This document shows, piece by piece, positions 51,064-59,247 of a stretch of 64,000 nucleotides of DNA (within the stretch, counting starts at the first letter, position 1; each line of letters starts with the position of its first letter). Position numbers and translations under genes: made by a program. The notes beneath the pieces were generated by a model that made no database searches, was not told the origin of the DNA, and saw only the letters and a list, made by a program, of their open reading frames with translations. Source of the DNA: an uncultured Gammaproteobacteria bacterium (GTDB lineage: Bacteria; Pseudomonadota; Gammaproteobacteria; HK1); assembly GCA_947258715.1 (NCBI GenBank), contig CAMYJH010000012.1, positions 124,001 through 188,000 on the forward strand, given 5' to 3'.

Positions 51064-51951
51064 ATGAATGACATCTACATACAGTTCACTCGTTTTTCCG
51101 CTTTCTATAGTCCGCTCATCTCCACCATGTCCGGAAGATTCCTCGAAGAGGAGGGCCTTCGGCCCAGTCACTCGGTCGCGCCAGCGGGAAAGTCGGCCAT
51201 CGACTCTCTGCTGGACGGCAGCGCTCACGTGGTGCAGTCGGCCCTGTCTCAAGGACTGACATCATTGGAGAAAGGGCAGGCGCCTTCCGCCATTCATTTC
51301 GCCCAGATAAACGAGAAAGACGGATTCTTTCTCACCGGCCGTGAGCCGGACTCGGATTTCCGCTGGGAAAAGCTCCGCGGCAAGAAAGTTCTGGTTGATC
51401 ACGGCGGTCAGCCACTCGCCATGTTCAAGTTTGCATGCCATAAAGCGGGTCTCGATTACGACGCTATCGACAGCATCGATGCCGGCAACGGTGCGGCGAT
51501 GGATAAGGCATTCCGCGAGGGTCGTGGTGATTACATCCACCAACAGGGGCCGGCACCTCAGCAGCTGGAGCACGACGGCATTGGTTACGTAGTCGCTTCC
51601 GTTGGCGAAGTCATCGGTCCCTGCGGTTTCTCTAGCCTTGCGGCGACAAGAGAGTGGCTTGATAGCGATATGGCGAAAGCGTTCATGCGCGCATATAGAA
51701 AGACGCGAAAGTACATCAACGAAACACCAGCGAGAGAAATCGCCGAAGCCGAGGCCGGTTTCTTTCCCCAAACGCCAAAGGCGGTCCTTACGGAGACTAT
51801 CGCGGCTTATCAAACGCTCGGCTGTTGGACGCCGCACGTGGAGATTACGAAGGCCGCCTACGAAGTGACTTTGGACGTGTTCGAGCACGTTGGCCGGCTA
51901 AAGACCCGGCACCCCTACGAAGCAGTCTGCGCCAGCCCGCCCGGCGTTTGA
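51064..51951 (+). CDS. NMT1/THI5-like periplasmic-type binding protein without signal peptide
   Basis: A 295-residue protein of the NMT1/THI5-like solute-binding fold. Typical segments are FSAFYSPLISTMSGRFLEEE, LRGKKVLVDHGGQPLAMFKF, IDAGNGAAMDKAFREGRGDY and GPCGFSSLAATREWLDSDMA. Proteins of this type usually carry a signal peptide and feed an ABC importer, but here the chain starts directly in the fold (MNDIYIQFTRF) and no permease or ATPase genes are nearby. It is followed by an MFS transporter and an enolase-superfamily gene on the same strand. It may be a cytosolic enzyme or binder. Confidence 0.75.
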   Translation: MNDIYIQFTRFSAFYSPLISTMSGRFLEEEGLRPSHSVAPAGKSAIDSLLDGSAHVVQSALSQGLTSLEKGQAPSAIHFAQINEKDGFFLTGREPDSDFRWEKLRGKKVLVDHGGQPLAMFKFACHKAGLDYDAIDSIDAGNGAAMDKAFREGRGDYIHQQGPAPQQLEHDGIGYVVASVGEVIGPCGFSSLAATREWLDSDMAKAFMRAYRKTRKYINETPAREIAEAEAGFFPQTPKAVLTETIAAYQTLGCWTPHVEITKAAYEVTLDVFEHVGRLKTRHPYEAVCASPPGV

Positions 51952-52056
51952 TGGGAGCGGGGTGGTACGCAACCGGCGTTAGCGGGTCAGTGCAAGTGGT
52001 ATCTGATCGGCCTGAGTTTTAATCTCTGAGCTCATCCTTGCGGGAAGGGGAGCCCC

Positions 52057-53262
52057 ATGCCGGTTATATGGCCGCTGACGGTCATGATGCTGGTGCAGGC
52101 GATGACCACGCTGGCCGTGGTGACGGTGCCGGTGCTTGCTCCGGTGCTGTCGTCAGACCTCGGCATCGATTCGGCCTTAATCGGTATCTATCAGTCGTCC
52201 GTATTTGCCGGGGCAACGGTTCTGACGCTTTTCAGCGGCTCGCTGGTGCGGCGTCATGGAGGCGTGCGGGTCAATCAGATAAGCCTGGTCATTGCCTTGG
52301 CTGCTTTGCTGGTGGCGCTGGACGGCAGACCCGAAACCCTGCTTATCTGCGCGTTGGGCGTCGGCATGGGCTACGGGCTGGCCACGCCGGGCGCGAGCCA
52401 TGTCCTGGCCCGCGTGTCTCCAGTCGCGCGACGTGGGCTCGTGTTCTCGTTAAAACAGAGCGCCGTGCCGGTGGGTGGGCTTATCGCGGGGTTGCTCATT
52501 CCGCCGGTGTCGGAAGCTTTTGGCTGGCGCACGGCCCTGATTACGGTTGCGGCCATCATCGCATTCGCCATTATTGCCGTGCAGCCGCTTCGCGCCAGAC
52601 TCGACGATGATCGCGATGCTAACTACCAAGTCTCCGCCGCTGCCCCGTGGCAGTCCATAGTATTGGTTCTTCGCACGCCCGCGCTCCGGCCCGTTGCCGT
52701 AGTGGCCTTCACATTCGGCGCTATCCAGCTCTGCTTGTTTGCATTTCTCGTCACCTTTCTGGTCGAAAGGGTGGCGCTGACGCTGGTCGTGGCGGGCACG
52801 GTGTTTGCAGTAATGCAGGGTGCAGGCGTGGTGGCGCGAATCTTCTGGGGGTGGCTGAGCGACCGCGCAGCGAGCTCGCGCACGCTGCTTGCCATCATCG
52901 GTATCGGTATCGTCGTGAGCACTATGACGGCTAACGAGATGGGTCCGGGCTGGCCGCTGTTCGCGGTCACTTTGGTATCGGCGGTGATCGGTGCCACCGC
53001 CGTCGGCTGGAACGGCATCTATCTTGCCGAAGTCGCGCGCGTCGTTCCCCAAGAGCGCGTCGGCGCCGCTACCGGTGGCGTCCTCATGTTTACGTTTCTA
53101 GGTATTGTTGCCGGTCCGTCGACCTTTGGCATGCTGGTGCAGTACACCGGCCAGTACACGGCGGGATTTGCGCTGATGAACGTTCTGGTGGCGATCGCGG
53201 TGCTGATGCTGTTATTCGGAAAAGACCAGGTCGCGATGAAGACTGCTGATGAAGAAGATTAA
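52057..53262 (+). CDS. Major facilitator superfamily transporter
   Basis: A 401-residue transporter with about twelve helices. MFS-type loops are visible (LFSGSLVRRHGGVRVNQISL after helix 2, WGWLSDRAASSRTLLAIIGI after helix 8). GGGGAG precedes ATG 52057. The stop overlaps the start of the enolase-superfamily gene by 14 bp, so the transporter probably carries the substrate or product of that enzyme. The nature of the solute cannot be read. Confidence 0.88.
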   Translation: MPVIWPLTVMMLVQAMTTLAVVTVPVLAPVLSSDLGIDSALIGIYQSSVFAGATVLTLFSGSLVRRHGGVRVNQISLVIALAALLVALDGRPETLLICALGVGMGYGLATPGASHVLARVSPVARRGLVFSLKQSAVPVGGLIAGLLIPPVSEAFGWRTALITVAAIIAFAIIAVQPLRARLDDDRDANYQVSAAAPWQSIVLVLRTPALRPVAVVAFTFGAIQLCLFAFLVTFLVERVALTLVVAGTVFAVMQGAGVVARIFWGWLSDRAASSRTLLAIIGIGIVVSTMTANEMGPGWPLFAVTLVSAVIGATAVGWNGIYLAEVARVVPQERVGAATGGVLMFTFLGIVAGPSTFGMLVQYTGQYTAGFALMNVLVAIAVLMLLFGKDQVAMKTADEED

Positions 53263-54370
53263 AAGCATAGAAAGCATAAGGGTATCCGTGCCTTTCGAAA
53301 CCGGAGGCGCTAGGCAGGGAATGCGTCCAGGTCTCACGCCGTGGATGAAGATGGAGTCTTTGATGCTGCGGGTAGAGACCGACGACGGGATCAGCGGCTG
53401 GGGTGAAGGGTTCGGGCACTTCGTCAATCCAGCCACCGAGGCAGCGTTGCAGACGCAGGTCGGTCCTTGGTTTCTCGGCCGGGATCCAAGCGACATCCAT
53501 TCTCTTATGGATCTTGCTCACCGCTCCTTCTTCGGCTTCGGCCGTCACGGTCCGGTGATGTACGCGCTCTCGGCCGTCGATATTGCGCTTTGGGATCTGG
53601 CTGCGAAGCGTTCCGGGCAGCCGCTGTTCCGTATGCTCGGCGGATCTCATGGCGAGCTCCGGCGCTACGCCAGTCTCATGCGATACGGCGGCGATGCCGA
53701 GGCTATCGCAGCGAACTGTGTTCGGGCGCGAGATGCGGGCTTTAGCATGATCAAGCTGCACGAGAGGGAAATTCCGGCGTTCCTGGCGGCGCGGGAAAGC
53801 GTCGAACCGGAGGTTCAGATCACGCTGGATGTGAACTGCCCTTGGTCTGTGAAGGAGGCGCGAGGGGTGGTGCGGTCGATACGCGAAGAGAATTTTCACT
53901 GGCTAGAGGAGCCGGTCTGGCCGCCGGACGATTTTGAAGGGCTGGCTGTGGTGCGCGAGGAAGGTATGGCCATCGCCGCGGGAGAAAACGTGCACACTGT
54001 GCACGAGCTTAAGCGCTGTCTCGAAGCGGGCGCGGTGGACGTTGCTCAGCCGAGCGTGGCTAAGGTCGGGGGCATCACGCCAATGCGCCGGATGATCGAT
54101 CTGGCGCATTCGTTCGGGGTACGCGTCGTTCCCCACAGCTTCTACTGGGGCCCCGGCTATCTCGCCACCGCGCATGTGATCGCAGCCATGCCCGAACCGG
54201 CGCTGCTGGAAACCACCTTCGTCAGCTTTGAGATTCCGCCACATCCGCTCATGGACCCGATGCAGCCGACCCTTGTCCTGTCCGAATCTGCGGGACTAGG
54301 CTTTGAACCGGACTGGCAGGCGCTTGAACCCCTCGTCGTTAATCGACAGCGGGTGACAGCACGCCAGTAA
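53249..54370 (+). CDS. Mandelate racemase/muconate lactonizing enzyme-family protein
   Basis: A 373-residue enolase-superfamily enzyme that abstracts a proton alpha to a carboxylate. Metal ligands are Asp in VQITLDVNCPWS, Glu in FHWLEEPVWPPDD and Glu in GMAIAAGENVHTV. On one side of the active site the KxK motif appears as KLH (FSMIKLHE); on the other side His lies in VRVVPHSFYWGPG. Sugar-acid dehydratases and amino-acid epimerases share this layout. It is coupled to the MFS gene and close to an NMT1-like protein, so all three form a small catabolic cluster. Confidence 0.88.
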   Translation: MKKIKSIESIRVSVPFETGGARQGMRPGLTPWMKMESLMLRVETDDGISGWGEGFGHFVNPATEAALQTQVGPWFLGRDPSDIHSLMDLAHRSFFGFGRHGPVMYALSAVDIALWDLAAKRSGQPLFRMLGGSHGELRRYASLMRYGGDAEAIAANCVRARDAGFSMIKLHEREIPAFLAARESVEPEVQITLDVNCPWSVKEARGVVRSIREENFHWLEEPVWPPDDFEGLAVVREEGMAIAAGENVHTVHELKRCLEAGAVDVAQPSVAKVGGITPMRRMIDLAHSFGVRVVPHSFYWGPGYLATAHVIAAMPEPALLETTFVSFEIPPHPLMDPMQPTLVLSESAGLGFEPDWQALEPLVVNRQRVTARQ

Positions 54371-54497
54371 ATCACCCTGAGCAGGACCGTGTTCGCGCCG
54401 GGCGGAGGTAGGTTCATGCCGTGTTCAGCTTTTTCGAGTTATGCTCTTGTGCTCATTAGACGGAAGGTTCGCTCGAATGGGTGGCCAGGAGCGGAAC

Positions 54498-55019
54498 ATG
54501 ATGGCCTACAACGACGGCGTTGATGGCGCCCAGACGATGATCTCGCATAAGAAATGGCGCACTCTGTGGCTCGTGGCAGTCACGGGCTGCCTTCTGCTCA
54601 TACCGCCGGTGTCGCGCAGCGCTCAGGAACTCAGGAGCTATGCCATCGTGCACGATGACGCAACGCTAGAGGTAGCCGGCCGGCGATTACGCCTATACGG
54701 CATTTTCATTCCCGAGACGGAACGTGTGTGCGAACAGCGAATTCGGCCCGTTCGCTGCGGCTCCCGGGCGGTTCGGGCGCTGCGCTTCAAAGTGCGGGGT
54801 TTTGTCAGCTGCCGTCTGGGCGGCAAATTCGATGACGGCACCATTGCCGCGTATTGTCGTGTCGGTGAGCAGGATCTGGGCAAATACCTGATTGGCCGAG
54901 GTTGGGCCGTCGCTCAACCGAATGCCCCTTTTGCGTATCATGTGAGCGAGCGTATTGCGCGCCACAGGGGATTCGGTGTGTGGGGATTCAACATCGACCG
55001 AACGGTATCCGAGCCCTGA
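54498..55019 (+). CDS. Secreted SNase-like protein with altered active site
   Basis: A 173-residue protein with a signal peptide (WRTLWLVAVTGCLLLIPPVS) and a staphylococcal-nuclease (OB) fold: DDATLEVAGRRLRLYGIFIP, VRCGSRAVRALRFKVRGFVS, EQDLGKYLIGRGWAVAQPN. Start ATG 54498 follows AGGAG. Compared with micrococcal nuclease, the first Arg and the Glu (RLRLYGIFIPE) are kept, but the Asp before TPE is Phe and the second catalytic Arg (in the DKYGR turn) appears as Thr in DDGTIAAYC. It may lack nuclease activity and act as a binding module. Confidence 0.78.
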   Translation: MMAYNDGVDGAQTMISHKKWRTLWLVAVTGCLLLIPPVSRSAQELRSYAIVHDDATLEVAGRRLRLYGIFIPETERVCEQRIRPVRCGSRAVRALRFKVRGFVSCRLGGKFDDGTIAAYCRVGEQDLGKYLIGRGWAVAQPNAPFAYHVSERIARHRGFGVWGFNIDRTVSEP

Positions 55020-55104
55020 AGCTGCCAGCACCGCGCCGCAAACACGCTGCGGCGCTCGCCGCAGGCGCCTGGAGCGCGAGTTCGTTCAGCCAAAGGATCA
55101 AGGC

Positions 55105-55437
55105 GTGGCGGAATACCTCGCCTCGGTTTCATGGCAGCGCGGTGGCCAAGATTTCCTGGACGGCAGATATAGCCGCGGCCACGTACGGAAATTAAGCGGT
55201 GGTGCAGAAACCCCGGCGACGCCGTCTCTTCATGGGGTACCCGCGCCCATCTCCGTCGATGAATACGTGGATCCGGAGGAAGCGTTCGTAGCTTCGCTTT
55301 CAAGCTGCCGCATGCTGTTCTTTCTTCAGCTCGCGTGCAATGCCGGATTTGTCGTGGTCAACTAGCTTGATGAAGCCGTGGGAATAATAGCCAAGAATGA
55401 AGTAGGCAGGGTGGCCATGATCAAAGTCACCAATATA
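55105..55437 (+). pseudogene. OsmC-family gene copy, interrupted and truncated
   Basis: From GTG 55105 the frame (YLASVSWQRGGQDFLDGRYS, SVDEYVDPEEAFVASLSSCR) is closely similar to the intact OsmC gene at 56288. An in-frame TAG occurs at 55363-55365, after VVVN where the intact copy reads VVEEYVDEAVG. Beyond it the frame continues the homology (LDEAVGIIAKNE, AMIKVTNI) and then stops matching at the SDR gene. The CHM of the intact copy is CRM here. It is a decayed tandem duplicate separated from the intact copy by one SDR gene. Confidence 0.8.
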
Positions 55438-55450
55438 AGGAGCAATCGAA

Positions 55451-56224
55451 GTGTTTAGTCTGGATTTAGAGCGCAAGGTCGCCGTCATTACCGGCGCAAG
55501 TGACGGGCTGGGGCGTGCGGTGGCGGAGCGGCTCGCCGGCGAAGGCGCGAAGGTTGCCATCTGCGCGAGGCGCAAAGATCGCCTCGAGGAAACGGCGCGA
55601 GACATCGAGGCTCGCACTGGTGGGGAGGTGTTCGCTCAAGCGGCGGATGTCACCAAAACCACGGACATTGACGCCTTCATCGAGTCCGTGGTTGCGCGCT
55701 TCGGCGGCGTAGATATCTTGCTCAACAACGCCGGCACCTCCGCCGCGGCGCCGTTCCAAGACGTTGATGACGACCTGTGGCAAGCGGACATCGAACTTAA
55801 GCTGCTGGCGGCGGTGCGTATGTGCCGGCGCGTGATTCCGCTGATGCGCGAGCGTGGCGGCGGTCGCATCGTCAATATCACGACCGTCGGAGGCAAAGCC
55901 CCGGAGCCTAGGCGTCTTCCGACCAGCGTCACCCGGGCCGCGGGGATAAATTTAACCAAGTCTCTTGCCGGAGAATATGCATCCGACAATATTCTGGTAA
56001 ACACCATCTGTATCGGTAAAGTGAAAAGCGCACAATGGGAGCGTCGCGCGGTGGACGGCAATGTGGACGCTGTTTACGCCAATATGAGCAAGAACATTCC
56101 CCTGGGGCGCATGGGGGAATCCGCGGAGTTTGCCGATCTGGTTGCATTTTTGGTCTCGGCCCGCGCAGCATATATCACCGGCACGGCCATCAACTTTGAC
56201 GGTGGATTATCGGCGGTGGTATGA
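55451..56224 (+). CDS. SDR-family oxidoreductase
   Basis: A 257-residue short-chain dehydrogenase/reductase. The NAD(P) loop is VAVITGASDGLGRAVAERLA, the NNAG motif is DILLNNAGTSAAAPF, and the C-terminus YITGTAINFDGGLSAVV is standard. The catalytic Tyr-x-x-x-Lys is not obvious: the region after NITTVGGKAPEPRRLPTSVT reads TRAAGINLTKSL, so the Tyr may be replaced by Val/Thr. GTG 55451 follows AAGGAG at the right spacing. It sits between a decayed OsmC copy and the intact OsmC gene. Confidence 0.86.
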   Translation: MFSLDLERKVAVITGASDGLGRAVAERLAGEGAKVAICARRKDRLEETARDIEARTGGEVFAQAADVTKTTDIDAFIESVVARFGGVDILLNNAGTSAAAPFQDVDDDLWQADIELKLLAAVRMCRRVIPLMRERGGGRIVNITTVGGKAPEPRRLPTSVTRAAGINLTKSLAGEYASDNILVNTICIGKVKSAQWERRAVDGNVDAVYANMSKNIPLGRMGESAEFADLVAFLVSARAAYITGTAINFDGGLSAVV

Positions 56225-56287
56225 GTGATTCTCCACTTGGGACCCGCATCTGAGGCATGGGAAGACTGATTTTTCAAGGAGCAGAGG

Positions 56288-56749
56288 GTGTCGAAATATT
56301 TCGCCACGGTTTCATGGCAGCGCAACGGTCAAAAATTCCTCGACGGAAAATACAGTCGCGGTCACACTTGGAAATTCGACGCCGGAGCCGAGATTCCGGC
56401 CTCATCTTCTCCCCACGTCGTTCCCGTTCCGATGTCCGTCGAAGAATACGTCGATCCAGAAGAAGCTTTCATCGCGTCTCTTTCAAGCTGCCACATGCTC
56501 TTTTTCTTGCATCTTGCTTGTAAAGCGAAACTCGTGGTAGAGGAATACGTCGACGAGGCCGTCGGGATCATGGGGAAGAATGAGGAGCGCAGGCACGCGA
56601 TCACGAAAGTCACACTTCGTCCTAGGACCGTTTTCTCAGAAGCGACACAAGCGAGTCACGATCAGCTGCAGGAACTTCATGACCAGGCTCACGAGCTTTG
56701 CTTCATCGCCAACTCAGTGAAGACGGAAATCACCACCGAGATCACCTGA
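56288..56749 (+). CDS. OsmC-family peroxiredoxin
   Basis: A 153-residue OsmC/Ohr-type thiol peroxidase that reduces organic hydroperoxides. The peroxidatic Cys is in LSSCHMLFFL, the resolving Cys in DQAHELCFIANSVKTEI, and the N-terminal part FATVSWQRNGQKFLDGKYSR is typical of the subfamily with an OsmC-like start. GTG 56288 has AAGGAGCAGAGG upstream. A decayed duplicate lies at 55105. It is expected to be induced by oxidative or osmotic stress. Confidence 0.88.
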   Translation: MSKYFATVSWQRNGQKFLDGKYSRGHTWKFDAGAEIPASSSPHVVPVPMSVEEYVDPEEAFIASLSSCHMLFFLHLACKAKLVVEEYVDEAVGIMGKNEERRHAITKVTLRPRTVFSEATQASHDQLQELHDQAHELCFIANSVKTEITTEIT

Positions 56750-56783
56750 GCACCTCACCCGGTGCATCGCGGACCAGGCCAGA

Positions 56784-57167
56784 TCAGGCCTCTTCCCGCG
56801 TGGCAAAGTTCGCCGGGGAGACGATTTCCAGCACCTCGAAGTCCGCGGAGTGCTCGATCTCGCGGTGAAGAATCTTCGGCGGCTGAAGCACGCAGTCCCC
56901 GGGGTTGATCACGTGTACACCGTAACCTTCATACTCGAACTTGGCCCATCCGTTCAGCACGTAGATCATTTGGAAACTGCAGTCATGCCGGTGCCACACG
57001 CCGGTAGTGTTGTCTCCTTCCCTCGCGCGAATCACATGGGCGACAAAGTCTCCCTTGCTCGCGTCCTGAATGCCGAGATTCCGGTATTCAAAATACGTTC
57101 TCAAACCGTTCGAAACGAAGCGGGCCTTGTGTGCCTCGTCGTGGATAAAGTCATAGGTCTTTGCCAT
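56784..57167 (-). CDS. Cupin-domain protein
   Basis: A 127-residue single-domain cupin. Metal-binding motifs are GVWHRHDCSFQMIYVLNGWA (His-His-Gln in motif 1) and, in motif 2, VINPGDCVLQPPKILHREIE (His). It may be a small dioxygenase, isomerase or binding protein. ATG 57167 was preferred (GGAG six bases upstream); the frame opens at 57179. It is convergent with OsmC and 40 bp after the HAD gene on the same strand. Confidence 0.82.
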   Translation of the reverse strand: MAKTYDFIHDEAHKARFVSNGLRTYFEYRNLGIQDASKGDFVAHVIRAREGDNTTGVWHRHDCSFQMIYVLNGWAKFEYEGYGVHVINPGDCVLQPPKILHREIEHSADFEVLEIVSPANFATREEA

Positions 57168-57207
57168 TTCGTTCTCCATTATCGTGCTTCTGCGCGCGAT
57201 TCAAGGC

Positions 57208-57969
57208 TCAGGCTGCGTCAAGGACCCAGCCTACGGCGGCGTTTATATCAGCTAAGACTTCAGCGCCCGGCCGCGTGATCTTCGATTCGTCACCGGGCTG
57301 GTACTTACCAGTTCGAACCAGAATGCCTCTGATCCCCGCTTCCAGAGCTCCATCGACATCTGCAAGCACATCATCACCGACCATCACGGTCTCCTCCGGA
57401 CTGCAGCCCAAAGCTTCTACGGCAGCCTGAAAGAAGTCCGCGGACGGTTTGCCAAGAATCGCGGCCTTCTCTCCGGACGCGTACTCAAGTGCGGCGACAA
57501 AGGGTCCGATATCGAGGCTTAATCCACCGTTCTCTCGAAAATAGTGGTTGTTTCCCATGGCAAGAAAGGCGGCTCCCTCCATGAGCAGGCGAAACGCGCG
57601 GTTCAAATTGGCGTAGTTGAAATCGTCGCCAGCATCCCCCAAAAGCACGGCGTCCGGTGAGGCAGTGACCAGATCGGCGAACTCCGGCCGCAGAGCAGGG
57701 TGTATAAGCAGGTAGGGAGAGAGCTCGTGCTTGAGCAGATAGGATCTGGCCGCGCGCGGCGCTGTTATTAGCTCGTCATCTCTGATCTCGAAGCCCATCT
57801 TTCTTAGCCTCTCAAGAATCCCCTCAGCGGGAAGCCGTGTCACGTTGGTGACAAAGCGCACCGCGATCCCGCTTTGACGCAGTGTTTCGAGCGAGGCGGG
57901 CGCGCCCTCGACCGCCTTACTGCCCACGTAAAGTACGCCGCTCAGGTCGAAGAGAACGCCGCGAATCAT
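57208..57969 (-). CDS. HAD-superfamily IIA phosphatase (LHPP-like)
   Basis: A 253-residue HAD phosphatase. The nucleophile is Asp8 in GVLFDLSGVLYVG (the DxSG form typical of LHPP/HAD-IIA), motif II is VRFVTNVTR, the Lys is in GEKAAILGKPSADFFQAAVE, and motif III/IV is VMVGDDVLADVDGALEAGIR. LHPP-type enzymes act on phospholysine, phosphohistidine or pyrophosphate. The start is ATG 57969; the frame is open to 58050. It is divergent from the host-attachment-family gene. Confidence 0.86.
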   Translation of the reverse strand: MIRGVLFDLSGVLYVGSKAVEGAPASLETLRQSGIAVRFVTNVTRLPAEGILERLRKMGFEIRDDELITAPRAARSYLLKHELSPYLLIHPALRPEFADLVTASPDAVLLGDAGDDFNYANLNRAFRLLMEGAAFLAMGNNHYFRENGGLSLDIGPFVAALEYASGEKAAILGKPSADFFQAAVEALGCSPEETVMVGDDVLADVDGALEAGIRGILVRTGKYQPGDESKITRPGAEVLADINAAVGWVLDAA

Positions 57970-58119
57970 GAGAATTAGCCGGCTAATTGAATCGTCATGA
58001 AGAGGTCTGTCAGATATATTAACCAACCTGGCGCCGGGGGGGTGATCCATTGGCCGGCACTCGCCGAGCGCTTGGTAACAGGCTGTTCAGTAGCCGACAG
58101 GTCGGCTTCGAGGAAAAAG

Positions 58120-58584
58120 ATGGCAACAGACAAGTACTGGGTAGTGGTTGCTGAGAGCAGCCACGCTCGCATCTTCCGCTGCAATAGACCCGGCGCTGCG
58201 CTCGAGGAGGAGACTGCGCTTGTGCATCCCGAGAGTCGCTTGCATGCCCAGGACATCCACAGCGATGTTCCCGGCCGCGCCTTCGACAGCGGAGGGGAAG
58301 GGCGCCACGCCATGTCGCCGGACACCGATCCGAAGCGTCACGAGGCAGAGGTTTTTGCCCGTGAGCTGATTGCGCACATCGAAAGCGCGCGCACCAGCAC
58401 CAAGTTCGAGGAGCTCATTATCGCTGCGTCTCCGGCGTTCCTGGGGCTTTTACGGGAACGCATGAGCAGCGCTTTACGCCAGCGGGTCATTCACACGCTC
58501 TCGAAAAATCTGCTTCATGAAAACAAAGCGACAATTACCAGGCAGCTGGGTCCGACGAAAAGAGGCGTGGGGAGAAAGAGATGA
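58120..58584 (+). CDS. Host-attachment-family (baeRF-like) protein
   Basis: A 154-residue protein of the 'host attachment protein' family named from plant-associated bacteria, with a fold related to eRF1 and ribosome-associated proteins. Typical segments are DKYWVVVAESSHARIFRCNR, EAEVFARELIAHIESARTST and FEELIIAASPAFLGLLRERM. ATG 58120 follows GAGGAAAAAG; the frame opens at 57997. Function is not settled; relatives occur in stress or translation contexts. A small membrane gene follows on the same strand. Confidence 0.8.
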   Translation: MATDKYWVVVAESSHARIFRCNRPGAALEEETALVHPESRLHAQDIHSDVPGRAFDSGGEGRHAMSPDTDPKRHEAEVFARELIAHIESARTSTKFEELIIAASPAFLGLLRERMSSALRQRVIHTLSKNLLHENKATITRQLGPTKRGVGRKR

Positions 58585-58615
58585 TGCGGTTGCCTGCTCG
58601 GCTCAGCGCTTCCGG

Positions 58616-58798
58616 GTGACCGATCAGAAAAAACATAGACGTCTGGGTTACTGCATTGCTCTCATTGGAGGGCTCGTAATGCTGACGGCGAGCGGCGTTA
58701 TGCCGGTGGACGACGAGGATCTGCACTCACCCAATGGGATATTGTTACTCTGTGGGATTGTATTTCTGGCCGGCGGAATCGCCATCGCATTTTTTTGA
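58616..58798 (+). CDS. Small two-helix membrane protein
   Basis: A 60-residue protein from GTG 58616, with two hydrophobic helices (GYCIALIGGLVMLTASGVM and GILLLCGIVFLAGGIAIAFF). The longer frame from 58517 would overlap the host-attachment gene. The stop overlaps a TTG that begins the next frame (TTGA at 58795-58798), which suggests coupling to the small gene that follows. No known family. Confidence 0.5.
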   Translation: MTDQKKHRRLGYCIALIGGLVMLTASGVMPVDDEDLHSPNGILLLCGIVFLAGGIAIAFF

Positions 58799-59048
58799 AC
58801 AGGCGTCTGAAAATATCGATGGTTGTGATCATTCTTGTTTCGTTTCTTATTATAGGACCGTGGATTACCTTCTTAGGCGACGCACGTCATTTCAGCGGTG
58901 GCATCCCCTTTGTCTCCGGGGAAACAACGTGGTCCTGGCGCGCATTGCTTTCGGCTTCGGTGCGCTGATTACGTTAGGGACGTTGCTGATGGCGCTGAGG
59001 GAGCTCTTTAGAGCCGATTCTTACTGGAATGACAATCCCCCTGAGTAG
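58795..59048 (+). pseudogene. Small membrane protein gene with a frameshift
   Basis: From TTG 58795 the frame encodes a helix (KISMVVIILVSFLIIGPWIT) and ends at 58968. The next frame, ending at 59048, encodes a second helix and tail (RIAFGFGALITLGTLLMAL, FRADSYWNDNPPE). Joining them near 58935-58945 by one inserted base restores an 84-residue two-helix protein. The case is weaker than for the DUF1772 gene because I recognise no family to compare with. Confidence 0.4.
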
Positions 59049-59247
59049 GGCGGAGAAGGCGTTAGACTCACGCCTTTCTTCCCGCTCCGGCGGCGCGAAC
59101 TGCTGACAGAAAACGATCTTCTCAACCTGGCGAAGCGGCCCTCATAAGCAAAATTCGGCGTGCAGCGTCCGATTATTGTCCCAATTCGGCTCGAAGCGCT
59201 GCTTGAGTTCCTTTACGATTGAAGCCCGCCTTTGAGGTACCGATCCG

